A stretch of DNA of 64,000 nt from Ceratothoa steindachneri (lineage: Eukaryota; Arthropoda; Malacostraca; Isopoda; Cymothoidae), in the NCBI GenBank assembly GCA_963969495.1, contig OZ018330.1, positions 71,573,954 through 71,637,953 on the forward strand. Reading direction: 5' to 3'. Shown piece by piece: positions 10,565 through 21,190 of this stretch. The notes below the pieces were generated by a model, which saw nothing but the letters and a program-made list of their open reading frames with translations, had not been told where the DNA came from and made no database searches. Numbering within the stretch: position 1 is the first letter of the stretch; each line of letters begins with the position of its first letter. Both the position numbers and the translations under genes were made by a program.

Positions 10565-11345
10565 TTTGATAAAATCGCAAGAGCTTATTCCTCAACCCAA
10601 TAGAATGAATACCAAATCTAAAAGTGATAAAATAGGACGGATTAGATATGAAGGGGTTTTGAAAGAAACCTGATGAGGAAATAGTCGAAGTTCTTAAGGA
10701 TCTTTTTCTTGAGTATTTACGTAAGAGAATCCAGATAGATTAATTGATGATAATTCTAGGTCAAGGGAAGTAGTGTTGAATACCATTAATGTCAATAGGG
10801 AAATAATTAAAGGGCTTATATTGGAGTTAAATACTAGTAAGTCATCTGGCCCCAACACCATTCATTCTAGGTTACTCAAATAATGTGTAGATAGTATTGA
10901 AGTAGCTCTTGAGAAGATATATACTAGATCACTAGAGTTTGGAAAAATACCTAATAATTGAAAATTAGCAAATGTAGTGCCTATTCTTAAGAAGGGATGT
11001 AAAGAGGACCCGAATAACTTTAGACCTGTAAGCTTAACTTCTATAGTTTGTAAAATTCTTGAGAAGATAGATACGAAGGGAATTTCTGACCATCTAGAGA
11101 ATCGTAGGTTTAGAAGAGATGGATCCTGTTTAACAAATTTACTGGATCTTATGTATTATGTAACGCAACAATTACAAAAGAGAGAAATTTTTTTGTAATT
11201 TACTTACATTTTAGCAAAGCTGTTGATAAGGTTCCACATAGGACTCTGGTTCACAAATTATAAATGCATGGGATATGTGGGAAAGTTTTGAATTGCATAG
11301 CTGAATGGCTTAAAGACAGGAAACAGAGAGTTGTACTGAATGGGA
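10565..11345 (+). mobile_element. CR1/L2-type LINE, reverse transcriptase part
   Basis: This continues the LINE from 6363-7099. Readable blocks: DEEIVEVLKDLFLEYL, NREIIKGLILELNTSKSSGP (RT block 1), ANVVPILKKGCKEDPNNFRP, VSLTSIVCKILEKI, a broken AFDKVPH-like block near 11220, and WLKDRKQRVVLNG near 11320. Stops occur at 10881, 10960 and 11198 among others. The catalytic YADD block and 3' end are absent, since recognisable LINE sequence ends near 11345. Confidence 0.85.
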
Positions 11346-11601
11346 TGGGGTCACAGTGGAGGTGCGTGTATTTATTAATTTAGTTATGTCTCTTGTTTAT
11401 TTTTATGTAATCACATTCGGGTATGTATGTACTTAGTTTAGTCACATAAATGTCTACATTCTTTGCGCTCAGGTTGGAATTTTCCGGAAGTAGACCTTAT
11501 CTATTTGTTTTTTTAATTTTCATCCGTCTTTGATATTATTTTTCTATTTTGGGTCCCTTTCGTTGTACATGGGCGGGGCATTGCTTTTCTCTTTCACATA
11601 T
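11346..11601. other. Unassigned AT-rich DNA
   Basis: T-rich sequence between the LINE fragment and the next transposon. I see no coding potential, tail or terminal repeat in it. Confidence 0.4.
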
Positions 11602-12850
11602 AACAAGTGTTCCAATAACTTGGACCGATTTGAAATGTGAGTTAAGTTTAAGAGTCTCATGATTTCTTTCTTTCTCTTTCAGATTTAACAACTTCAGTCT
11701 TTGGCAATTTCAACCATGGAAAGATTAATAATCAAACAACGTGTTAAAGTTATCGAAGCCTATTACGAAGATGGACGTTCAAACACAAACGCATTTCGGG
11801 CATTTCGCGATTTTTTTGGTCAACATAATCGACCAACCGAGAGTGCAATTGGCAAAATTGTTCAAAAATTCAAACAAACGGGGTCGGTGGCAGATATGAA
11901 AACGCCATTGCGTGCTTGTTTATGCCGTTCAGCTGAAAACATTGCTGCAGTGCGCGAGAATGTAGCCGAAGATCCAGACACCTCTATTCGTCATCGCGCG
12001 CAGGAATTGAACCTCTCCACAACAACGTTGCATCGAATTTTGACAAAAGATTTGTCTCTACACGCTTACAAAATTCAATTGACACAAGAACTGAAGACTG
12101 CTGACCATTTGAAGCGCCGTACATTCGTCAATTGGGTGCACGAGCAAAGACAAGCCGATGATGATTTTTCGCAAAAAATCATCTTTAGTGATGAAGCTCA
12201 TTTTCAGCTTGGTGGATTCGTTAATAAGCAGAATTGTCGCATTTGTGCTGGTGAAAATCCCCGGAGTATTGTTGAAAAACCACTGCATCCACAAAAGGTC
12301 ACTGTTTGGTGTGCATTTTTTGCTAGCGAAATCATTGGGCCGTATTTCTTTGAAAATGATGCTATGAATTCTGTTATGGTGACAGGCGAGCGATACCGTA
12401 CCATGATAACCAACTTTTTATGGCCTGAATTGAATTCTATGAATGTCAAATATTTGTAGTTTCAAAAACAGGACGGCATCATCTCTCGAAACAGCGAGGT
12501 CAATTGGACATCACGATCATGTGACTTGACGCCTAGAGATTTCTTCTTTTAGGGTCATCTCAAAAGTAAGGTCTATGCCAACAAGCCAACAACAATTCAA
12601 CAGCTAAAGGATGAGATAATAAGGCATATTGGTTAGATCGAAGAGCAACTATGAAGAGACGTCATCAAAAATTTTGACCATCGAGTGGAAGTGTGCCGCC
12701 GAAGCCTTGGTGGACATTTAGGCGATATTATTTTTCACACATAATTACCATGACTCAAATAACATGATCCAATAGTGAAATCAATAATTTTCACCATAAC
12801 ATTGTTTTATTTACTGCTAACTTCGATCCGTCTTAATGGAACACCCTTTA
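11602..12850 (+). mobile_element. IS630/mariner-type transposon, Tc3-like family
   Basis: The ends are related inverted repeats: AAGTGTTCCAATAACTTGG at the left and, read inward from the right, AAGGGTGTTCCATTAAGACG. The element is about 1.25 kb. The main frame (11701-12459) opens with a DUF4817-like helix-turn-helix (IIKQRVKVIEAYYEDGRSN), a second HTH (LNLSTTTLHRILTKDLSLHA), then IIFSDEAHFQLGGFVNKQNCRI with the first catalytic Asp. After KYL a stop and frame change follow, and coding resumes as DGIISRNSEVNWTSRSCDL. The block that normally follows WFQQDGA (second Asp, CHTAR region, about 20 residues) is deleted, so the enzyme is dead. The C-terminus (YANKPTTIQQLKDEI) is recognisable. Confidence 0.85.
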
Positions 12851-12981
12851 TATACCACTTTTGTAAATTTTTTCGTTATTCCTTGAGAATGAACTGAACA
12901 AGTTCGAAAGTACTTGGAATCCGCCTTTCATTTTCTCGAGGTCACCCCAGGAGGATCTCTTCTCTCTTGTTTATGTGTATC

Positions 12982-13097
<116 letters not shown>

Positions 13098-13177
13098 ATT
13101 TGTTCACAAGAGAGATGCCAAAAATAGAAATGGAAATTACAAAATTTTTAAAATGCGACCAACTAACCTACCCATAA

Positions 13178-13180
<3 letters not shown>

Positions 13181-13270
<90 letters not shown>

Positions 13271-13302
13271 TATATATATATGTGCGTGTGTGTGTGTGTG
13301 TG
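13181..13302. repeat. (TA)n microsatellite with (TG)n tail
   Basis: About 50 TA units with one AAATA interruption, ending in a short TG run. Confidence 0.95.
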
Positions 13303-13356
13303 TATGGAAAACTCACAAAGTATCGCGTGAGTAAGCAATCAATACAACAGAGCCCA

Positions 13357-13426
13357 CAGGGAAAATTAATACGAGGATTCCAAGTACTTTCGAAAGTAAT
13401 TGGAATCCTCATATTAATTTTCCCTG
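13357..13426. repeat. 34-bp-arm hairpin
   Basis: Arms 13357-13390 and 13393-13426 pair at 32 of 34 positions around a 2-bp centre. The arm contains GGATTCCAAGTACTTTC, a sequence also found at 12904-12922 (opposite strand) and 16358-16374. It lies between two (TA)n tracts and probably marks the abutting ends of two copies of one element. Confidence 0.85.
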
Positions 13427-13436
13427 ATGGCTTTGT

Positions 13437-13437
<1 letters not shown>

Positions 13438-13498
<61 letters not shown>
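13438..13498. repeat. (TA)n microsatellite
   Basis: About 30 TA units ending exactly where the 186-bp inverted repeat begins. Confidence 0.95.
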
Positions 13499-13500
<2 letters not shown>

Positions 13501-13908
13501 TACTACGCAGAAAAGTAACCAGCAGAACAGACTGGAACAGATACAAATATTATTTAAGTAAAATTGAAACCGGACAATTAAAGAACCAATGAGCAGATGA
13601 AATAGAAAACCAGTTGCAGCTTATCACCAAGAAAATCAGTGAGGCAAACAAACTATATACTCCAACAACAAAATACAGAAAAGCGCGTAAAAACATAGAG
13701 GAAAAAACGGAACGTATTACGGGCTTTTCTGTATTTTGTTGTTGGAGTATATAGTTTGTTTGCCTCACTGATTTTCTTGGTGATAAGCTGCAACTGGTTT
13801 TCTATTTCATCTGCTCATTGGTTCTTTAATTGTCCGGTTTCTATTTTACTTAAATAATATTTGTATCTGTTCCAGTCTGTTCTGCTGGTTACTTTTCTGC
13901 GTAGTATC
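13499..13908. repeat. Near-perfect 186-bp inverted repeat made of LINE sequence
   Basis: Left arm 13499-13684 and right arm 13723-13908 are reverse complements with one mismatch in 186 positions, around a 38-bp loop. The left arm, read on the plus strand, encodes a piece of Jockey ORF2 similar to the plus-strand copy at 39.87-40.04 kb (NQLQLITKKISEANKLYTPT, like DQLELLTRKIREADSIHTPT). The right arm is the continuation of the minus-strand LINE that extends to about 16 kb. The arm identity is far above the decay of the surrounding LINE, so the duplication is recent or was corrected. Confidence 0.95.
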
Positions 13909-15985
13909 TAAATTTCAATGGGAGAAGTTGAGATGGTGGTTATCATATTTAGGTGGTCGGAAGGGGTTGCGGGTCCTGGTTCGGTATGGTGATTTAGGTT
14001 AAAACTTTGGTTTGTAATTATGATGTCCTGAGTAGTTACTAATTAAGTAGGGAAGTCCTGTCCTCTATTTATTAGGTCCTTTTCTTATTAGAAGCTGGAG
14101 GGTTCTTCCTTATTACATTTGTATGGGTGGTGTAACCTGCCTCCCTGCATCTTGCATTGAGATCACCGGTCAATATGATTGAGGCTGGTCGACGGAAGAG
14201 TTTAAGACAAATGAGAATTGGAAAGACCGGACGCCTCAGGGGTTGATATGTCCCGGCTATGACTAGATCTCCTGTAGTCATTTTTATTTTTATGACTAGA
14301 TAGGACTCTTCTTATTTTTTTTATTTCGGTGAAATGAATCCTGGATTTAACACCAATCGCTACACCGTCATATCTTGTCTGGGTATAATTGGTGGTGGTG
14401 AATCTCTAGTTTGGGATTTTTATAGTTTCCTTTTCTGTGTTTATTGCAGTTCGGTTAGGATGATTACATCTGGGTCTTCTTTTCTTATAATGTTCAAATA
14501 GGCCAGTCTTTTCTCTTTCCAGCCGTTTACGTTGAGCATGAATATTTTGATTTTACGCTGGTACTCGTACGTGTCAATGTTTGTTGGTGAATGTGATCGG
14601 GTGCGTCCATTTGTTTTGTTTTTTTAAATTCTACGTTTGAAATGTTGTCGCAAGATTCTGGGATGATATGTATCATTTGTTGTTTCAGTGCATTATGTAC
14701 TTCCGTTTCGTCGGCATCGGCGTCGTAGTCCCATCTGAATATGCCTTTTGCTTTTTACAAGGCTGTCTACAATTTCTTTCTGTTTGTAGTTTCTGGGGAT
14801 TAGGGATGCTGCGATCCGAAAAAATGTCTATATTCAGTTCTTGGGTATTTATTTTTGGCTTTTGCTTTAGTTTTTCGTTCTACAGCTTTTCGGAGAATTC
14901 GCAAGTCGCCCTCAGGATTTCATCTTCAGTTGATTCTTCTTCAGATTCTGTTTCCATTTCTATTTTGTCTTGTTCTTAGTTTACGTTTTCGCGATTTTCT
15001 GTATTTTTTTTTTGGGGGGGGGGGGGTTCATGTTTATATTGTAGATTTCGCTTGAGGGTGAGTTCTCCGGTAATCACACTTTTTTAAGTCAGTTTTTTCT
15101 AACATAGTATTGAGTTCTTTTGCATATGAGCCCGGTTTCGCTATGCATTATGCACATAATAAGGTCGGGCCTCATGTTTCCTTCAATATTCACGGTTGTG
15201 GTCTGTGAGGCAGGTCTCATCCTTTTTCCATTTGCAGTTGCTGCAGCGGAGGAAGTATTTTTCCTGCTTTCTTTCTTCGAGGTTATTTCGATCTGCTTTT
15301 TGCGTATCGGTAGCTTTTTGATTGGGCATGACAGAGCCAGTGATCTATATGCAATTCCACAGTTCAGGCACTTCTTTTCAGTGCTCCTGCACTCGCCCCA
15401 TCTGTGTTCGTGACTTGTGCAATTCGGAGCTTGCTTTTCCTTTGTAGGTGCAGTCTTTGGTTAGATGTTGGTCGAGGGCGTAACACGTAAAACAAAATTG
15501 TACAGAGACAAATATTTCCCTTTTGATTTGATCTGGGAAGATTTTTGTGTAGAAAGCAAGCGGTCCTTGTTCTGCTGCCTTCTTCGCAATTTCCGTCTAT
15601 CTGACTATAACCTTGGAGACATGGCTATGTTCTTAACCATTCTGGTTCTTGAATTTGTTTGACCATGTCCTCAATTTTTTCCCAGTTCTGTTTTTTTTCT
15701 AAATCTTCCTTTATTTCTTTCGCTGTATGTTCTCCGACCCATGGGTCGAGGCGCCTGCAGATTATCGATCTTTTTGTTTGTATATCAGGTGGGGTGTGGG
15801 GTGTGGGGTGCGAGGCCAATTTTTCCTAGTTTTTTGGCCACGCCTTTAGGCTTAGAAGGATTGCTCCAATATCTGCATAGATTGTCTTGAGTGTTTGTTC
15901 CCGGAATTGTTTCTCTCCACCGGGGAGAACCCACCCTCAAGCGAGAGAAGAGTATAGGATAGGTAGGAAATACTGTGTATGACAT
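13723..15985 (-). mobile_element. Jockey-type LINE copy A (ORF1 and ORF2 start)
   Basis: On the minus strand, ORF1 begins near 15985 and contains KKLGKIGLAPHTPH, DIQTKRSIICRRLDPWVGEH and EDLEKKQNWEKIEDMV (15819-15625). Downstream, zinc-knuckle sequence (CLNCGIAYRSLALSCP near 15370) marks a Gag-like nucleic-acid-binding protein, as does NTSSAAATANGKRMRPA. ORF2 begins near 14540 with a damaged endonuclease; TTGDLVIAGTYQPLRR and ILTGDLNARCREAGY (14281-14072) are readable. The copy ends at the hairpin 13499-13908, before the RT. Many frame changes occur. Family identity rests on its match in order and sequence to the better preserved copy at 37.7-41.7 kb. Confidence 0.8.
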
Positions 15986-16204
15986 GAGTTTGTTGATGGA
16001 GTGGTCATGAGTAGAGAGTGATATATATGAAGATGATGATGGATTGTGTCAGGTTACCTGGCAAACGCTTTTGTTTTTTTTAAAATTTACTTTGCCTTTT
16101 TTTGGCAGTTTTTTTTTTATTATACTTGTATTTTAAGCCTTTGAGCCTTTGCTCTCTCACTTGCACATTTGAACATTTGTGATTTTTTTTTGCTTTTGCG
16201 GTAG

Positions 16205-16205
<1 letters not shown>
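15986..16205. other. LINE 5' flank, non-coding
   Basis: T-rich sequence upstream of the minus-strand LINE ORF1, probably its 5' untranslated region. It has TTTTTTTT-type runs and no supported reading frame. Confidence 0.4.

Positions 16206-16288
<83 letters not shown>
16206..16288. repeat. (TA)n microsatellite
   Basis: About 41 TA units, directly followed by two copies of a TGCAACAAAGCCCACAGG repeat. Confidence 0.95.
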
Positions 16289-16291
<3 letters not shown>

Positions 16292-16374
16292 ACAAAGCCC
16301 ACAGGAAAAATTAATACGAGGATTCTGCAACAAAGCCCACAGGAAAAATTAATACGAGGATTCCAAGTACTTTC
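16288..16374. repeat. Tandem terminal-repeat pair
   Basis: Two adjacent copies (16288-16325 and 16326-16374) start TGCAACAAAGCCCACAGG and end in ACGAGGATTC; the second continues into CAAGTACTTTC. The same block forms the hairpin at 13357-13426. It always sits next to (TA)n, suggesting the terminus of a retroelement that ends in TA repeats. Confidence 0.8.
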
Positions 16375-16400
16375 AAACTTTATTTCGAGTTCTTTACCAA

Positions 16401-16402
<2 letters not shown>

Positions 16403-16457
<55 letters not shown>
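16403..16457. repeat. (TA)n microsatellite
   Basis: About 27 TA units at the left edge of the SINE-like unit. Confidence 0.95.
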
Positions 16458-16459
<2 letters not shown>

Positions 16460-16841
16460 AAGAAAGCAACTACAGGATCTGCGGGTGATTATACAACCAC
16501 CACAGGGCTATTCCATTTTTATTTTCTATCTTTCAAATAAAATTTGAAGACAGAAAGAAAGATGCAGAAACCTGGTGTAGCTGACTATAAATACATATAG
16601 TACAAGAGAAAATAAGAATTGGACGCAAATGAGACAAGAAAACGGAGTTTTTTTAAAGGAAAGAGAAAGGGATATTAGAAGAATCAAGAGTCAAAGGAAG
16701 CAGAGGGCGGCACAGTGAAGCGATCCTTTTACCAAGAAAACAGAAATAACGCCAGGGGAAAAAGTTTTGATTTCCTGGCCGGGACTCGAACCCGGGTCTG
16801 CTGATTGCCGATAAGATGCTTTACCGCTAAGCTACCAAGCA
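16456..16841 (-). mobile_element. tRNA-derived SINE-like element
   Basis: Read on the minus strand, the unit starts with a tRNA-like head (16841-16772), has a 190-bp body, and ends with a 130-bp 3' domain (16585-16456) that runs into (TA)n. The 3' domain reappears inverted at 16967-17095. A tRNA-like head with RNA polymerase III A and B boxes, a unique body and a shared tail is the standard SINE plan; the partner LINE is not identified. No coding capacity is seen. Confidence 0.65.
16772..16841 (-). ncRNA. tRNA-like SINE head with pol III A and B boxes
   Basis: The minus strand has TAGCTTAGCGGTAAAGC (A box) and a perfect GGTTCGAGTCC B box. A T-arm stem CCGGG/CCCGG with a 7-nt loop and a 4-bp D-stem GCTT/AAGC can be drawn, and the acceptor halves TGCTTGG and CCAGGAA pair with one mismatch and one wobble. 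The anticodon stem pairs poorly (three of five), so I call it tRNA-derived rather than a working tRNA gene and assign no anticodon. Confidence 0.65.
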
Positions 16842-16966
16842 CAGTAACTATATTTCGCCCAAAGCGTTGCCCCATCACAACCAGTATCTCCCTAAGCTAG
16901 GAACTTCCAAGGAATTTTTATACCACATCCTCTTACCCGCTCACAATTTAAAGGCTCACTGTCACT

Positions 16967-17095
16967 GTCAGCTACACCAGGTTTCTGCATCTTTCTTTCT
17001 GTCTTCAAATTTTATTTGAAAGACTGAAAATAAAAATGGCATAGCCCAGTGGTGGTTGTATAATCACCTGCAGAACCTGTAGTTGCTTTTTTGTA
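16967..17095 (+). repeat. Inverted copy of the SINE 3' domain
   Basis: This is the reverse complement of 16456-16585 with only a few differences over about 128 bp; both carry GTCAGCTACACCAGG, TTCTGCATCTTTCTTTC and GTGGTTGTATAATCACC. It interrupts the RNase H region of the minus-strand I-clade LINE, whose coding sequence resumes at 17096. A 20-bp piece of that coding sequence, AATTTAAAGGCTCACTGTC, is also present inverted on the other side at 16948. Confidence 0.85.
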
Positions 17096-19870
17096 TGTGA
17101 CATGGACAGTGAGCCTTTAAATTGTAAATTTAGAGTGGACACGCCGTGGAAACCAACCCCCTCCCCTTGGGAATTGGAGTCATCCGTATACACTGGCACT
17201 GTTTCAGCGTGAGACGAAGTGTGCTCCAAAAAGGAAGAAGGCAGTACTTCCAGCGCTGTAGAAGCTTTGGGAGCAGAGGCGTGGCGCAAATAGTCAGAGG
17301 TGGTACCCTCCAGGGTGGCGTCCTGGGCAGAACCAGGGACACCACTGACCTTCGAGCTAAACTAAGCTATAAAACGAGTTTTCTAGCCCTTAACTCAAAG
17401 TGGTTAGGGGATGACTCGTGTCTTTTAGTGGCATAGGCACCGTCGATATCAGCTGCCAATGCGGTGAGAGATGTTGGCGTCCGAGGCAGTGGCTGGGATT
17501 GCGCGTACAGGCGAATAATTCACTATGCATGATGCAGAGAGAGAGTGGCATCGACCAACAGGCTCTCAATGGGTGACGTGCGGAAGGCACCGGTTGCCAG
17601 GAGAAGGCTGGTGTGGTGGATCGAGTCCACCTTACGCGATATACGCTCGGCTGCGGATGCATAAATCTCGCATAGGTAGTTGAGCTTCGAACGGACAAAG
17701 GATCGATAAAAAAGTAAGAGAGTAGCCGTGTCTGCACCACAGGCACTGAACGTCACGAAGCGATAAATATCCATGGCGCGGGTAAAAGAGACCCTAAAGC
17801 TGCGAATATGACCCCTCCCAGGTGAGGCGTCGGTCAAAAACAAGACCAAGGAAATGGTGCGTGTTCACCACTTATAGGCAAACCCGATTTAGCAAAAAGT
17901 CTGGGTGACAGTGGCGCCGTTGATGGCGACAGAAGTGCACGGCATTAATCTTGGGCATAAAATACCAAAGCCTGAGCTCTTCGGTATAGCGAGAGACGCG
18001 ATTCAATGCGTGCTGAAATCGACGCTCCAGAGTTGGCATCTTAGCCGCGCCAAAACTGATCGAAAGGTCGTCCACGTAGAGCGTAGTGAGAAAATTTTTC
18101 TGTACAACGAGGTATACTGTTGATGCTCAGGGCAAAGAGTGTGACACTGAGGACACCTTCCCGTGGGACACCGTTTTTCTGCCCCATTGAGCCAGAGAGG
18201 GCTCCATCCACCCGTAAACGGAATCGATGATTTCACAAAAAAATTGGATATTAAGATTTGTAGTAGTCAACTCGCCCACATCGTGTGGAGAGTCTCCATG
18301 ATACCTTATCGCCATGCTGTATTATAGGCATTCTCCAGATCGAAAAACAGCGCTGCGTAGTGCTATCTACGAAGGAAAGCCCTCGGAACAGAGCATCCCA
18401 CTTGAAGTGAAACTTGCGGATGCTGCGCTGTGTAGAAGACAAATGGCTGATCCAATATTTACCAATTTCTCAATCAACTTGCACACGCAGAAGATTAGGG
18501 AGATTGGGCAGAAACCGGCCGTGGTAGATTGATCTCTCCCCAGCTTGCGCAAAGCGAGCACAGTAGCGATTTGCCACGAGTCCGGGAGGATACACTCTAC
18601 ACACATTCTGTTAAGCAAATCTAACAGAAAGGCCATGCCTCACTCACCCAGCTGTGGAAGCATGGCATACGGGAAATCTTCCAGACCAGGGGTGGTGTCC
18701 GCGCACGAAGCGAGAGCGAAACGCAACTCATTAAAAGTAAACTTGTCGTTGAAGGGTTTTCCGTCAATGGAGGTAAAGTCCAGTCGGCAGCTTTCTGCGA
18801 CATCACGACGCGTATAAAACGCTGGCGGCGCCGCTTCCCGGCCAGAGAATGTGGAGAAAGAGGTCGCGAAGGATTCCGCCAATGACGCAGGGTCCGAGAT
18901 TGCGGTTCCATTCTCCTGGAGAACTGGAGGGGTCCTGCAAGAACTTTCCCCGATTTTTTTGACTAGCTTACACACCTCTGCTAGAGGGATCTTCCTCTTA
19001 AGTGAATACACGTATGCCCGACAGGAAGAGCGGATGTAGTGCTTCGAAACATACGGGAACCGAGCCATAACTCGACGAAATTCACCGAGAGTAATATCGT
19101 TCAAGTGGCGCTTATAGCGTATGTGGGCCCAACGCTTCTGTTTGAGAGTTGGCTTACACTCGGCTAACCACCACGGAAGCATTGGGCGTGCAAAACGGAT
19201 TAGTTAGGCCCATGGCAATGAGGTTGCCGGAGAAGAACTCGACGGCCTCATCTACCGACCTAAACTCCTTGACTGAAGCAGAGAAATCAGTCATTTCCTG
19301 AAATACGGTGCACCGCCCTAGTGCCAAGCACCGACGGGGCGTGCTCCCAGAGGGCAGAGGCCCAGAAAATGATATTTGAATGCAAAAGTGATCACTACTA
19401 TAGAGGTCATCGACTAGCCCCCTACCCCAAATCAGATAGATCAAGACAGGAAAATAAGTAGTCCCTCGGAAGTGATGCGTAAACTCATCCACATTTATGA
19501 CACCTATCCTTAGCTCGTCGATCAAGTTGACAAGGACCTGACCTCGGAAATTGAACCAGTAATCTCCAAAGAGGGGGTTTCTATCGTTCAGATCCTTGAG
19601 CAAGAAAAAAAGCCTCGGCAACCCTCCCACGACGCGGCGTAATTCCCCCGCGTCGAAGTTGGTTGACGGTAAAATGTAAGCAAAATAACAGTATACCACC
19701 TATTTAGGTGTAGCTGCACAGCTTCTGCCTAAACGTAAAACCTTATACCTCCGGAGGGTGGGCAGAGTGTACGAACCCAGCATAGTCTCCTTCAAAAAGA
19801 TGGCTTAAGGAAAACGGGACAAGACGAGCATCCGCAGCTCCTCCCAGTTGGCCCGAGTCTGCAGCAATTC
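17096..19870 (-). pseudogene. I-clade LINE ORF2 (EN, RT, RNase H), broken
   Basis: ORF2 of an I-type non-LTR retrotransposon. The endonuclease starts near 19870 (FLQWNCCRLGPT) and covers 19699-19154 (VLIYLIWGRGLVDDLYSSDH). The RT covers about 19182-18000: MLPWWLAECKPTLKQKRWAH, the block PDSWQIATVLALRKLGRDQS (18570-18510), LENAYNTAW near 18330, and LYVDDLSISFG (YVDD catalytic box) near 18075. The thumb follows in several frames. RNase H begins near 17205 as VPVYTDDSNSQGEGVGF (first catalytic Asp) and is cut at 17096 by the SINE-like arm. Frameshifts occur at least at 19170, 18640, 18370 and 17850. GC content is clearly higher than in the neighbours. Confidence 0.85.
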
Positions 19871-21190
19871 CATTGAAGGAATATGACCTCCAGGCCTAGC
19901 TCGGAGGAGATTCGGGGTGCCCTCATCGAAGAGAAGACCCTCACTGAAATGGCCGAACGCTTCCCAGGGGCAGAATTCCGGGTGTTGTTATCCAAACAAT
20001 GCGCTGAAGGCGCTGTCGCCTTCAGAATTGCATCTTTTTCTCTTTCTGCCTTCGGAGGCGGTGTTCGCTCTTTTGGAGGATCCAGCTTCTCCGAACGTTC
20101 ACGCTGGGTGAAGGAGAGGATCCCAGGTTTTATCCGGGGCTGGGTTTGAACCATTTTTGCCGCTAGCTTTACCAGGGTAGATCCTAGGATGGGTAGAAAT
20201 CTCAGAAGGGTTCCGAATGGACGCAAAAACGTCCGTGATCGTAAGCCTGGCTAGGCCAGCAACAGAGGGTGTCTTTCTTAGCATTGAGGCATAGGACGCT
20301 CGAAGCAGAGCCGGACGTGCCAAGACCAAGTCATTAGCCTCGGGAATTGAGAGACGATCCTCGGCCTGAATGGCCAGGATTTGATTTTCAAGGAGATACG
20401 CACCACATTGCTTCGAAGAAGCGAGGTGCAGCTCTCTGCAATTGACACACTTTGCCACTCATGATTTGGACTTATTGTGTGCGGCTTTGGAGCAACTTAC
20501 ACAGACTTCGGGTAACTCCGATTTTGTTCGTCTACAAGAGCGATTTGTATGCTTGAAGCAATGGCACTAATAGCACCTACGCAGCATGGGCACTATTACC
20601 TTTACGCGGTAGCGAGAACAACCGGAGAGCACCGACTCACGGAGCTTGTCACATTCGAACGTGACGAAAAGTGTAGGGATGGTTTCGAGGTCACTCTCCT
20701 TTTTATAATCACATGTTCGACCTTGACCGCTCCATGCTCGGTCAGCTCTAATATGATATAATCTATGGAGTATTTCACGAGTTCCCTCGCATAAAGCACT
20801 CCTTTCACGAAGTTCGTGGTAGAGTGCGGCTTCACACTCACCGGCGTGCCATCATGTGTCTGCAGGGCACTAATCATGGCCGTCTCGGAGGGATTCGAAG
20901 CATTCGCCAGAAGGCTCCAGTCACAGAAATGAGTCCTTCGGCTCTCTACCAATCATGCTAGCTAGAGCTCTCCTCAAATGGACCATCTTGCCCTTAGCCA
21001 GCATGCTACCATCATTTGAGCGAATAACGAGGAAGTGTTTGAAGCCAGCGGGCTCGAAAACGCTAGGTAACCTCTGAATGAGGGGCTCCGACGTAATCGA
21101 TGATCCGCTCTGTGCAGTGTTAGTCTTGTTTAAGGACTCCCCACCCGAGGAAGCACCGAGGACGGACGTGTCGTCCTTGGCTTGGTAACA
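19871..21190 (-). pseudogene. I-clade LINE ORF1 (Gag-like), broken
   Basis: The minus strand encodes a Gag-like protein of the same family as 52.98-53.87 kb on the plus strand. Shared blocks are SLLANASNPSETAMISALQT, DGTPVSVKPHSTTNFVKGVL (20952-20602) and CVNCRELHLASSKQCGAYLL, then SYASMLRKTPSVAGLARL (20458-20099). The Cys residues belong to the second zinc knuckle; the first, near 20560, is in another frame. ORF1 binds element RNA and accompanies it to the target. Frame changes near 20600 and 20470 break it. Confidence 0.75.

Noticed and set aside
16772..16841. A functional tRNA gene
   Set aside because: A and B boxes are good, but the anticodon stem does not pair well, and the unit is joined to a body and tail repeated elsewhere, as in a SINE.
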